From: Rhodoferax sp.
GTDB lineage: Bacteria > Pseudomonadota > Gammaproteobacteria > Burkholderiales > Burkholderiaceae_C
Assembly (NCBI GenBank): GCA_019449595.1
Contig: JAGRPL010000004.1
Coordinates: forward strand, 682,001-746,000
DNA length: 64,000 nt
Reading direction: 5' to 3'
The notes below the pieces were generated by a model that was not told the DNA's origin, did no database searches, and saw only the letters and a list, made by a program, of their open reading frames with translations. How positions within the stretch are numbered: the stretch's first letter is position 1; the number at the start of each line of letters is the position of its first letter. A program made the translations under genes and the position numbers. Positions 55,850 to 64,000 of this stretch are shown piece by piece.

Positions 55850-56911
55850 TTAAAGCCCCTGATCATTTCTTAGGTGAATGGTGACGGTGACGACTTGTCG
55901 AAGACGTCCGTCCGCTGCGGGGGTAAAAACTGTTCCGATGTCGTCTGCAGATGACAGAGCAGATCCAACTGTGCCTGTGGATGAATCTTTCGCCAAACCG
56001 AAGGGGTAAAAGGTTTGCGACACCTTTTCTTGTTGGGAATTTATTGGCCCTCGCAGAACCATACCTATACGTATGCTGCGAACGCGCCGCCAATTGTCAT
56101 ACGTTGCCTTGGAGTCGGTCGCTCCGCCGACAACCATTTGATCCGCACGTAAATACTTTTCAGGAACTGAATCGGCCGCGCCAGTGAATGCCGTTTTTTC
56201 CGCGGTGAAGCCATCTACGCCATACAAAACCTGGAAGTTCTCCACGCCTCGAATAATGGGCTGAGAGGTATACGGAGCTAAACCGTTAGCAGAGCGTGAA
56301 CACATTAAGGACGGCTCCCCATCGTTGCCTAGACTCACATGAAAGACACTCACCATGCGGTCATTCCGATCTATTGGAATCGTGGTGATTGGGTTGCCAG
56401 CGCAATCGATCATGGACCCATCAGCCGTATTCGAAGACGGGTCATTGTTGAGTTTTGCAGTTTGGTATCTGAGAATGAGAATATCGCTGCCATAGCCAAT
56501 TACGCCGGACGTTCGGGCCGTAGCAGTCGTCAGATCAGTTGTTTTGAACAGCGCGTTGTTGAAACCTGTGATGTTGGACGGGATGAGCCCAGCTGCATCG
56601 TTTGAAATATCTGCCTGACTTGGCGCAGTCGTGACATATTTAGGGTCTTTGAATCCTGTTTGCGCAACGATACGTTGAATCAGGTCTGTGGCGAATCTGC
56701 TGTTGTCCCGCAGTTGAGATGCTGCATCCACTGTGTTGAAACCGCGACGGGTCACAATTAACGAGGACACTGCTGCCAAGGCAATCAGCATGCCAATCAC
56801 CAAGGCAACCAGCAACTCGACTAATGTCATCCCTCGTTCGCGTTGATGCGATAGGTTCCTCATCTTCGTTCGTTCACATGCATTTTGATATTTAAACTTC
56901 TGCATAAACAT
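55850..56911 (-). CDS. pilW: PilW-type minor pilin
   Basis: Minor pilin priming assembly with PilV and PilX. The prepilin motif is GMTLVELLVALVIGMLIALA, with cleavage after Gly and Glu at +5. The large C-terminal domain (to 353 residues) fits PilW. The ATG at 56911 follows the pilV stop by one base and suggests coupling, but gives a 27-residue leader; the ATG at 56863 (MRNLSHQRERG) gives a more usual 11-residue leader. The choice is open. Confidence 0.9.
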   Translation of the reverse strand: MFMQKFKYQNACERTKMRNLSHQRERGMTLVELLVALVIGMLIALAAVSSLIVTRRGFNTVDAASQLRDNSRFATDLIQRIVAQTGFKDPKYVTTAPSQADISNDAAGLIPSNITGFNNALFKTTDLTTATARTSGVIGYGSDILILRYQTAKLNNDPSSNTADGSMIDCAGNPITTIPIDRNDRMVSVFHVSLGNDGEPSLMCSRSANGLAPYTSQPIIRGVENFQVLYGVDGFTAEKTAFTGAADSVPEKYLRADQMVVGGATDSKATYDNWRRVRSIRIGMVLRGPINSQQEKVSQTFYPFGLAKDSSTGTVGSALSSADDIGTVFTPAADGRLRQVVTVTIHLRNDQGL

Positions 56912-56912
56912 A

Positions 56913-57560
56913 TCAAATACCTGCCGTGACGGGTAAAACTATGGACGGCTTTGAGTTGGTGTCCGTAGCACGTTCGAGCGCTGCTGCACCCGTTTTCGAT
57001 TTGTCAGTTGAACCGCGGGTCCAACCTATTTTTATGACAATTACCGCTCCCGCTCCGCTAGTGCAACTCCATTGAGGAAGTCCGCTGGAGTCGAAAGGTG
57101 CACTGTCGAAGCATGAAACTACACGCGCACCTGGAAGCTCCGCATCTACCCGCGCCAGCCATTCGGTCATTTCGGCGTTGGCAATATCAGTTGTATCGGT
57201 GCAAGTGCCGCTAGCAACGTTCAGGCAATATGATGGAGTTGCTGCTGCCAGGGGCGAGTTGAAAGTTCCCAAATAGGGATTCGCGGTACCGCTGAGCACC
57301 CCAACAGCCTTGTTGCCGCGAATCATGTCAGCCAATTCTCTGGACAAGACTACGGCTGCTGACTGCAATTGCGCTTCTCTGTTGGCATGCAACGATGCTG
57401 CTTGCATACCAACCATTCCCAGGAGCCCAAATGTCAGAATTACAATGGCAATCAAAACCTCAACGAGTGAAAAACCTGCGGTTTCACGGGGGCGTTTACG
57501 TCTGCTGATTGAGCATGATTGGCTGGATTTGAGATGGAAGTCGGCTTGAGGGACTGTCAT
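56913..57560 (-). CDS. pilV: PilV-type minor pilin
   Basis: First gene of the minor pilin operon. From the ATG at 57560 it has 215 residues: a long basic leader, then GFSLVEVLIAIVILTFGLLG with Glu at +5 and the PilV-typical MQAASLHANREAQLQSAAVVLSRELADMIRGN. Two Cys pairs occur in the C-terminal domain (YCLNVASGTCTDTT and VVSCFDSAPF ... WSCTSG). The frame is open upstream to 57623, but without PilV-like sequence. It lies 103 bases after nrdR. Confidence 0.9.
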   Translation of the reverse strand: MTVPQADFHLKSSQSCSISRRKRPRETAGFSLVEVLIAIVILTFGLLGMVGMQAASLHANREAQLQSAAVVLSRELADMIRGNKAVGVLSGTANPYLGTFNSPLAAATPSYCLNVASGTCTDTTDIANAEMTEWLARVDAELPGARVVSCFDSAPFDSSGLPQWSCTSGAGAVIVIKIGWTRGSTDKSKTGAAALERATDTNSKPSIVLPVTAGI

Positions 57561-57663
57561 GCCCAGATGGTACTTACAAGACGGCTTTGGAACCAGACGC
57601 TTACCACCCGTTAGTCCGACCAAGCAAACCGTTTGGCGGATTTTTCCCTCCGCGTAGGCTTAC

Positions 57664-58113
57664 CTACCGCCGCACCTCGTCCACCAGCATCTTGAATTCG
57701 TCAATGTCTTCGAAACTGCGGTAAACGCTGGCAAAACGCACGTAAGCCACCTTGTCCAGCTTCTTCAGTTCGCGCATGACCAGTTCGCCAATGCGGGCGG
57801 AGGGCACTTCGCGCAGGCCCAGGTTGAGCAGTTTTTCTTCGATCCGCTCGATGGCGCTGTCGATTTGTTCGGTGCTGACCGGGCGCTTGCGCAGTGCCAG
57901 CTTGAACGAGGCCAGTAGCTTGGCGCGCTCGTACTCGATGCGCCGGCCGTCTTTCTTGACAATGGCCGGGTAGTTGACGTCCGGGCGCTCGTAGGTGGTG
58001 AAGCGCTTTTCGCACGAGCCGCATTGGCGCCGGCGGCGGATGAAGTCCCCATCTTCAGAAATCCGCGTTTCCACCACCTGGGTCTCGGAGTGGCTGCAGA
58101 AGGGGCACTTCAT
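57664..58113 (-). CDS. nrdR: Transcription repressor NrdR
   Basis: ATP/dATP-sensing repressor of ribonucleotide reductase genes. The 149 residues have the zinc ribbon [15 protein letters not shown] ... [13 protein letters not shown] (four Cys) and the ATP-cone domain [28 protein letters not shown]. It lies 19 bases after glyA in the same direction, a common beta-proteobacterial pair. NrdR target genes are not in this window. Confidence 0.96.
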   Translation of the reverse strand: MKCPFCSHSETQVVETRISEDGDFIRRRRQCGSCEKRFTTYERPDVNYPAIVKKDGRRIEYERAKLLASFKLALRKRPVSTEQIDSAIERIEEKLLNLGLREVPSARIGELVMRELKKLDKVAYVRFASVYRSFEDIDEFKMLVDEVRR

Positions 58114-58132
58114 GGCTCGTGCAATCCCCGGA

Positions 58133-59377
<1,245 letters not shown>

Positions 59378-59427
59378 GGCAGTCCTTTAAGACAATGAAC
59401 CTTGTTCACATGAGATGAGACAAGGGC

Positions 59428-59549
59428 TGCCCAGGCGAACGGCTGAACGTGCCCACCCTTGCAGGGTGGCCACGGCACGCTTCCCAGTGGTGTCCCACGT
59501 CAACGCCAGGAACCGCTGTGGGTTCAGACGCCTATCGCCAGTCGCGTGC
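59428..59549 (-). promoter_or_regulatory. ZTP (pfl) riboswitch in the glyA leader
   Basis: Read 5'-3' on the minus strand, the aptamer shows P1 GCACGC/GCGTGC, the conserved GACTGGCG after the first P1 strand, P2 GTGG/CCAC followed by TGGGAAGCG, and the distal element CCGTTCGCCTGGGCA; all are hallmarks of the ZTP aptamer. Two extra hairpins occupy the variable spots (GAACC/GGTTC and CCACCCT/AGGGTGG). The bases GGCAGCCCTT at the aptamer end can also pair with AAGGACTGCC at the glyA ribosome site, so ligand binding should free the site and turn translation on. The ON logic is inferred. Confidence 0.9.
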
Positions 59550-59555
59550 AGGAGG

Positions 59556-59561
59556 ATTTTA
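59556..59561 (-). promoter_or_regulatory. glyA -10 box
   Basis: TAAAAT on the minus strand lies about 7 bases before the first aptamer bases, so the transcript would begin right at the riboswitch. It sits just beyond the stop codon of the upstream transglycosylase gene. The -35 region (TTCAAC-like) is weak. Confidence 0.5.
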
Positions 59562-59572
59562 CCTGACGCCGC

Positions 59573-60391
59573 TTACGAGTTGAAATGGCCGGCCAGGTTT
59601 TCGGTTGCATCCTGGGGCTTTACCGGGTGCGTCACCGGTATGGCTTGCGGCAGGATGGGCGTCGCCACCCGGCCCGATGCCACCATTTGCAGGCGGTTGT
59701 GCTCAGCCAAGACCTTGGCGGCATAGCCGCCATCGTCTTCCAGGTTGCCGGCGCCTACGTAGAATTTGAGGCCCCCTTCAATGGAGCCAGCGCGGGCAAT
59801 GCACTCCTGCAGCACCTTGACGCCGACGCGCAGGTTGGAAACCGGGTCAAAGGCGGCGAGCTTGCCGCCGAAACCTTCGTACTTGTCGCTGTGGACCTTG
59901 GTCATGACCTGCATCAGGCCTTGAGCGCCCACGGAACTCTGGGCGAACGGGTTGAAGCCCGACTCGATGGCCATGATGGCCAGGATCAGCGTGGGGTCGA
60001 GCTTGGCGCGGTTGCCGGTTTCGTAGGCCTCAGCCACCAGCGCGCTCAGGGGCTCGGGCGCCACGTTGTACTTCTTGCTCAGCCAGTAGGCTACGGCCGC
60101 CTGTTGCTTGGGCAGGCTGTGCGGGTTGGTGGCGGTCGCCCGGTCAACGGCTTCCACGTTGTCGGCAACGCCGGTAACGCCAGTAACGGCGCTTTGGCGC
60201 GCTTGGAGCCAGCTCATCAGCTGGACCTCGCTCGCCTGGCGGATTTCCGGCCTTGCAGTCAGGGTGATCACGGCAAACATCACGGCCAAGCCCAGCAGGG
60301 CAAAGCCGTTGTGCGTGATTTCGAAGAAACCTTGGGCGATGTCGGTGGCAAATGTTGCCAGGCCCTTGGTGAATTTTTGGGTCGCTGTCAT
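59573..60391 (-). CDS. Membrane-anchored lytic transglycosylase (SLT domain)
   Basis: Cleaves peptidoglycan glycan strands. The 272 residues have one N-terminal membrane segment (GFALLGLAVMFAVITLTARP, residues 29-48) without a Sec cleavage site. The SLT domain follows: catalytic Glu in LAIMAIESGFNPFAQSSVGAQGLMQVM (near residue 144), then KFYVGAGN as the end of the lysozyme-like fold. It precedes glyA in the same direction, but glyA has its own promoter and riboswitch. Confidence 0.9.
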   Translation of the reverse strand: MTATQKFTKGLATFATDIAQGFFEITHNGFALLGLAVMFAVITLTARPEIRQASEVQLMSWLQARQSAVTGVTGVADNVEAVDRATATNPHSLPKQQAAVAYWLSKKYNVAPEPLSALVAEAYETGNRAKLDPTLILAIMAIESGFNPFAQSSVGAQGLMQVMTKVHSDKYEGFGGKLAAFDPVSNLRVGVKVLQECIARAGSIEGGLKFYVGAGNLEDDGGYAAKVLAEHNRLQMVASGRVATPILPQAIPVTHPVKPQDATENLAGHFNS

Positions 60392-60577
60392 AGCTCTTCC
60401 TTCTTTGGCGTGGGTCTGGGGCTGGCCACTGCAGGGCAGCAGGCCGTTTCAGACACCCCGTTTGGGTTGGTACGCTATCAATATCCTGCGGCGTCGACTC
60501 GACATGTGCAGCGATTTGAATATGCCGGGTTCGGCAGCGGATGCGGGTTATCCCTAGTCAAATTTTGGGATGGGCGG

Positions 60578-60607
60578 ATTCTAGGGGGCTGCAATATACG
60601 AAGTCAA
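60578..60607 (-). promoter_or_regulatory. Sigma-70-type promoter of the lytic transglycosylase gene
   Basis: On the minus strand TTGACT (60607-60602) and TAGAAT (60583-60578) are spaced by 18 bases. Both are near consensus. The predicted leader is about 180 bases. Confidence 0.55.
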
Positions 60608-60624
60608 CCATATAAATGATGATT

Positions 60625-60641
60625 GATATGCTTGACATATC
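60625..60641. promoter_or_regulatory. 17-bp inverted repeat upstream of the transglycosylase promoter
   Basis: GATATG-CTTGA-CATATC is a perfect 6-bp inverted repeat in AT-rich DNA just upstream of the minus-strand promoter. It looks like an operator; the regulator is unknown. Confidence 0.45.
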
Positions 60642-60649
60642 TAAATAAG

Positions 60650-60674
60650 GCCGCAGAAGCAAGCCTGATGCGGC
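60650..60674. terminator. Hairpin in the 60.6 kb intergenic region
   Basis: GCCGCA and TGCGGC form a perfect 6-bp stem with a 13-base loop, followed on the plus strand by TTTC. It is weakly terminator-like, and no plus-strand gene precedes it. Confidence 0.3.
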
Positions 60675-60754
60675 TTTCCCGAACATGGCGGAGCGCTCAG
60701 AAAATCTGGCAATCGGAGCGACAAAGCCCATTGAAAGAGGAATTTGCAATGGGG

Positions 60755-60985
60755 CGGGGCCGTTACTAGACTGGAACCGCCTGTTAAACACAGGCAGGTG
60801 TCGGCAGTAGCCAGTCCATACCATTGTGGTAGCGCGATGAAGCGGCCCCGACATTTCAAGGAGGCAATCTATTGCCTCCTAGACACCATGGGACCTCAAA
60901 CTCCCGTGTGTCAGCCCAGACGGCATGGACCTGTGGTCAGCCGTCGAGCCCGGGTCCGGACCTGATGGTCTGGGTTCGGGCTTTC
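60755..60985 (+). ncRNA. Candidate structured non-coding RNA of unknown class
   Basis: No gene fits this stretch, yet almost all of it pairs. An 8-bp stem CGGGGCCG/CGGCCCCG (60755-60762, 60843-60850) encloses GACTGG/CCAGTC (60769-60774, 60811-60816), GCCTGT/ACAGGC (60779-60784, 60790-60795) and TACCA/TGGTA (60819-60831). TGTCGG/CCGACA (60799-60804, 60848-60853) competes with the outer stem. Next come a perfect 10-bp hairpin (60859-60880), hairpins at 60882-60912 and 60919-60945, and a long hairpin AGCCCG ... CGGGCT followed by TTCT (60947-60985) that looks like its terminator. TGCAAT at 60745-60750 may be the -10 box. Identity unknown; it does not look like tmRNA, RNase P RNA or SRP RNA. Confidence 0.6.
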
Positions 60986-61114
60986 TCGTTTGTGCACCTC
61001 ATATATATAGGCACCGTGCGCGCTCCCTAGGGACGTGGGTAGCCGGAATGCGGTCAAAGCACCCTACGGCGGGTCGACGCGGTGGCTCTTTGTGGTAATC
61101 GATAAATGGTTCAT

Positions 61115-61142
61115 GCTACTTTTTTGATAGCTGCATGCGCAG
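61115..61142 (+). repeat. Interspersed 28-bp repeat upstream of the DUF349 gene
   Basis: It begins GCTACTTTTT and continues TGATAGCTGCATGCGCAG. It lies in the long intergenic region, about 165 bases before the proposed DUF349 start. The rest of 60986-61306 shows only AT-rich CATATATATAGG near 61000 and a CCCTAGGG palindrome near 61025. Confidence 0.8.
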
Positions 61143-61306
61143 TATTGACGGGCGGTTGATGGTGAATGCATCGTAAATCCAGGCACTGCAGCGAAGGCCT
61201 GGCGAGCGGGTTTGCGCCGGACCGGACAAAATCCACTGGGCATCTTCCAATTCGCGGCGAAAATACGCAGTTGCAGATTTCCCTTCAACCTATTCCCGAG
61301 CCTACC

Positions 61307-64000
61307 GTGACGTCGACTTCTCCCACCAAAAACAACGATATTGCCCATCTAGACAGTCTGACCGGTGGCGCCTTTTCCGCTCCCACGGCCGGTGAGCGTG
61401 CGGCGCGCGTGCGGGAGTGGCTGCTGGGTAGCCCCAGCCCGGAGCAGTTGGCCGATGTGTTCAAGGAACTGAGCGTCAAGGACAAGGGCGCCGCCAAGCT
61501 GGTGCGCGAGAAGCTCGATGAGGCCCGGCGCATCAAGGGTCAGGAGACGCTGGCAGCCGAATGGGCGGCCAAGGCCCGGGCCTTGCTGGACATGGCCAAG
61601 CTCAATATTGCCGATGCCCTGGCCTGGCAACGCGACGCCGCCAAGGCGGGAGCGCCGCTGAGCCGGGAGCCGCTGGCTTTGCTCAAGACCGAACTGGCCG
61701 AACGCGTGCGGGTTATCGAAGACCTGCAGCGGCGGGTACAGGTGCAGCGCGAGGCCGCGGTGTTGCTGGCGCAGCGCATTGAGGTGCTGTCGACCAAATC
61801 CTGGAAAGACGCGCAAAACGTGCTGGATGCCTTGCGGGTAGACGTGGACCAGTGGCAGGCGCAGGCCGCGCAGTTGGTGGCCGACACCAGCTGGGCCAGC
61901 GTGGATGCGAAATTTCCCCCCTTGCTGGAGGCCTCGCGGGGTCAACTGCTGGTGGTGTGGGAGGCTTTCCAGGGGGCGCTGACGCTCGCCGTGGCGGCCG
62001 CGCAGGATGTGACCGCCGCGTTGCCGCCGGTGCCCGTGTGGGCCGATGAGTTGCGCGTGGCGCGTGGTGTGCCCGTCGAGGCGGTGGCCCGGCAGGCCAA
62101 GCCCAAGGTGGACCCGGAGGTGCGCGCCCAGGCCACGGCCAAGGTGCGGGAAGTCCTGTCTGTCCTGGAGCTGGAAATCGCCGAAGGTCATGGCAAGGCC
62201 AGTGCCGGCGCGGCCGGTGCACTGCGCCAGGCCCTCAAGGAATTTGGGAAAGTCATTGACGACAAGCTGGAAAACCAGGCCCATGCCGCCCTGGCAGCGG
62301 CCGGTGAGCTGGAAGGTTGGCAGCGCTGGCGCGCCGACCAGCTGCGCGAGGCCCTGGTGGCCCAGGCCGAAGGCCTGCTCAAGCGCCCCGAAGGCCAGGC
62401 CATGGGCGGACGCAAGATGCAGGAGACCCTGCGCTCCCTGCGCGAGCAGTGGAAACAGACGGACCAAGGCGGCGCGCCCAACCACGCCATGTGGAAACGC
62501 TTTGACGAAGCCTGCAACGAGGCCCACAAGGTGGTGGAGGCTTGGCTGGACAAGGTCCGCGCCGAGTCGGCCGAGCACAAGGCCCAGCGCCTGGCGCTGA
62601 TTGAGGAAGTGAAGGCCTGGGCTGAGGCCAACACCACTGCGCTGGACGACGACTGGAAGGGCTTCAACCGCATCCTGCACCAGTTTGGCGACCGTTGGCG
62701 CGAGGCCGGCCATCTGGGTGAAAAAGCCTTTGCCGAACTGCAACCCTTGTGGAAGGCAGCCATTGCCAAGGCGGCTGCGCCGCTGGAGGCCTTGCAGGCC
62801 GAGAGCCTGGCCCTGCGCCACGCCATGATCGAGGAAGCCAAGGTGCTGGGCGCCGCGCCCGAGTTGCGCATCGATGCCGTGAAAGCCCTGCAGCAGCGCT
62901 GGCAGGCCCAGGCGCACCGCGTGCCCATGGACCGCCGCCAGGAACAAAAGCTCTGGGATGCCTTCCGCAAACCCATTGACGACGCCTTCAACCGCAAGAC
63001 GGCCGAACGCGAAAAGGCTGAAACCGCCCTGGGCGAGCGTGACCGCGTGGTGCTGCAGGCGGCCAAAGCTCTGGACGCCGCCAACGCCAGCGGCGACGCC
63101 CAGACCATCCGCGCGGCCATGGCCGCGCTGGAAGCCGCCCTGCAAGGGCAGGCCCAGGCGCAGGCCGATGTGCAGACGGCCGGATCGCAGGAAAGCCAGG
63201 CCAAGGCCATGGCGCAAACCCCGGAATCTGCTGAAAATGTGACGGCAGCCTCCGTGGACAATGCGCAGACAGCTACAGAAACAATAGCAGCTCCAGATGC
63301 CGACACCACGGCCACGGCACCTGCCGAGCCGGCCGCAGCACCCAAGGCTGCGCCCAAACCTGTGGTGGCGGCGCGCGGTGACGACCGCCCGGGAACCCGC
63401 AAGGAAGTCCCCGCGGCGGCCGCAGGCCGCCCCGGCAAATGGGGGGATCGCGGCGACGGCGGCCGTGGCCCGCGTGACGCCAAGCCGGGCCAGCGCCCGG
63501 GTGATCGTGGCCCCCGCCCCGACGGGCGTGACGGTGGCCGCCCCTCGGGCCGTTTTGGTGCCGAGGGCCGTTCCGAGGCACCGCGCCTGGGTGACGCCGC
63601 TTTCCGGGCACAGCGCGACGCTTTGGAGCATGCCCAGCTGGCCCTCAAGAAGCTGGCTGTGCAGGCCCATGGCGAAGCCTTGACCCAATTGCTGACCGCC
63701 TGGGAAAAGCGCGACCCCAGCCTGGTGCCCGGCACCCAGGAACTGGGCAACCGGGCGGCACCCGCCGTGCGTGCCGCCTGGGTGCAGGCGCTGGGTGGTG
63801 AGGCCAAGGGTGCGGTTGCCGTCAAGCCGGTCGATCCGCATGTGGCGCTGCTGCGCCTGGAGATGGCTGCCGAAGTGCCCACACCGGCCGAAGACCTGGA
63901 CGCGCGTCGCAGCCTGCAATTGCAGTTGCTGACCCGCCGTAACGATCCCGCTCCGGCTCAGACCTGGGGGCAGGATAGCGCGGCGGTGCTGGCCGGACCA
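61307..64000 (+). CDS. DUF349-domain protein with Arg/Gly-rich segment (3' end outside window)
   Basis: Large helical protein built from repeated DUF349 units (about 70 residues each, for example EGWQRWRADQLREALVAQAE and FNRILHQFGDRWREAGHLGE). From the GTG at 61307 there are 898 codons with no stop before the window ends; an in-frame TTG at 61271 is the alternative, and no strong ribosome site marks either. Residues about 690-760 form an Arg/Gly/Asp-rich disordered stretch (GKWGDRGDGGRGPRDAKPGQ) like RNA-binding RGG regions. Before it, an in-frame repeat copy encodes AQTATETIA. The family's role is unsettled. Confidence 0.85.
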   Translation, partial: MTSTSPTKNNDIAHLDSLTGGAFSAPTAGERAARVREWLLGSPSPEQLADVFKELSVKDKGAAKLVREKLDEARRIKGQETLAAEWAAKARALLDMAKLNIADALAWQRDAAKAGAPLSREPLALLKTELAERVRVIEDLQRRVQVQREAAVLLAQRIEVLSTKSWKDAQNVLDALRVDVDQWQAQAAQLVADTSWASVDAKFPPLLEASRGQLLVVWEAFQGALTLAVAAAQDVTAALPPVPVWADELRVARGVPVEAVARQAKPKVDPEVRAQATAKVREVLSVLELEIAEGHGKASAGAAGALRQALKEFGKVIDDKLENQAHAALAAAGELEGWQRWRADQLREALVAQAEGLLKRPEGQAMGGRKMQETLRSLREQWKQTDQGGAPNHAMWKRFDEACNEAHKVVEAWLDKVRAESAEHKAQRLALIEEVKAWAEANTTALDDDWKGFNRILHQFGDRWREAGHLGEKAFAELQPLWKAAIAKAAAPLEALQAESLALRHAMIEEAKVLGAAPELRIDAVKALQQRWQAQAHRVPMDRRQEQKLWDAFRKPIDDAFNRKTAEREKAETALGERDRVVLQAAKALDAANASGDAQTIRAAMAALEAALQGQAQAQADVQTAGSQESQAKAMAQTPESAENVTAASVDNAQTATETIAAPDADTTATAPAEPAAAPKAAPKPVVAARGDDRPGTRKEVPAAAAGRPGKWGDRGDGGRGPRDAKPGQRPGDRGPRPDGRDGGRPSGRFGAEGRSEAPRLGDAAFRAQRDALEHAQLALKKLAVQAHGEALTQLLTAWEKRDPSLVPGTQELGNRAAPAVRAAWVQALGGEAKGAVAVKPVDPHVALLRLEMAAEVPTPAEDLDARRSLQLQLLTRRNDPAPAQTWGQDSAAVLAGP
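63261..63288 (-). repeat. Interspersed 28-bp repeat copy inside the DUF349 gene
   Basis: On the minus strand it begins GCTATTGTTTC and continues TGTAGCTGTCTGCGCAT. On the gene's strand it reads AQTATETIA, the same frame as the gluQ copy. It lies at the start of the low-complexity linker. Confidence 0.85.

Noticed and set aside
60744..60965. 73-codon open frame over the structured RNA region
   Set aside because: No ribosome site or start context, no domain; the base pairing explains the sequence better.
61349..63919. 856-codon antisense frame opposite the DUF349 gene
   Set aside because: Shadow frame of the same kind; the plus strand shows DUF349 repeats throughout and stays open to the window end.

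Overview
The window looks like the chromosome of a Burkholderiales bacterium, most likely Comamonadaceae. It has GC-rich coding DNA, betaproteobacterial gene forms (a long TolA, a RibBA with a decayed second domain, a D-lactate dehydrogenase with Fe-S clusters), and a short interspersed repeat (GCTAT, variable bases, then TAGCTGTCTGCGCAG) that I recall as common in that family. No rRNA, tRNA, insertion sequence, prophage or CRISPR array was seen. Assignments come from motifs read by eye; no database search was possible.

Layout. 1-7.6 kb: a minus-strand set (GABA-type aminotransferase, four-part polyamine-type ABC importer, ureohydrolase) divergent from a GabR/MocR regulator, probably for import and breakdown of a guanidino compound or polyamine to succinate semialdehyde. 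7.6-11.4 kb: alaS, a TlpA-like thioredoxin and a VOC protein. 11.4-17.9 kb: a lactate regulon (FCD-type GntR regulator, Fe-S D-lactate dehydrogenase, lactate permease, L-lactate dehydrogenase) with two matching operator palindromes. 18-28.3 kb: thioredoxin-like protein, ferredoxin-NADP reductase, PfkB kinase, DinG-type helicase, Tat-exported transglutaminase-like protein, acyl-CoA ligase, diguanylate cyclase, ferric-reductase-like flavocytochrome. 28.3-32.2 kb: a minus-strand run with an FAD oxidoreductase, gluQ, trmB (overlapping ends) and an RluA-family synthase behind a long hairpin. 32.2-35.1 kb: a LysR regulator divergent from pirin, DoxX and a WrbA-like flavoprotein. 35.2-40.8 kb: two exported proteins of unknown function, trhO and dnaE. 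40.9-49.5 kb: tolQRA, an aminotransferase and a riboflavin cluster (ribD, ribE, a nitronate monooxygenase-like gene, ribBA, ribH, nusB). 49.5-57.6 kb: a lower-GC type IV minor pilin cluster (pilV, pilW, pilX, pilY1, a PilE-like pilin, FimT). 57.7-60.4 kb: nrdR, glyA under a ZTP riboswitch, and a lytic transglycosylase. 60.4-61.3 kb: a 0.9 kb gap with a strongly structured, unassigned RNA candidate. 61.3 kb to the end: a partial DUF349 gene.

Most notable: (1) the compact set of helices ending in a terminator-like hairpin at 60755-60985; (2) a repeat family that lies both between genes and inside alaS, trmB, gluQ, ribD and the DUF349 gene, always in one open frame per orientation; (3) pilY1, which carries a C9 tract just after its start codon and is out of frame at a G7 tract further on, as expected for a phase-variable pilus adhesin, though assembly error must be excluded; (4) a ZTP riboswitch whose last aptamer bases can also pair around the glyA Shine-Dalgarno sequence.
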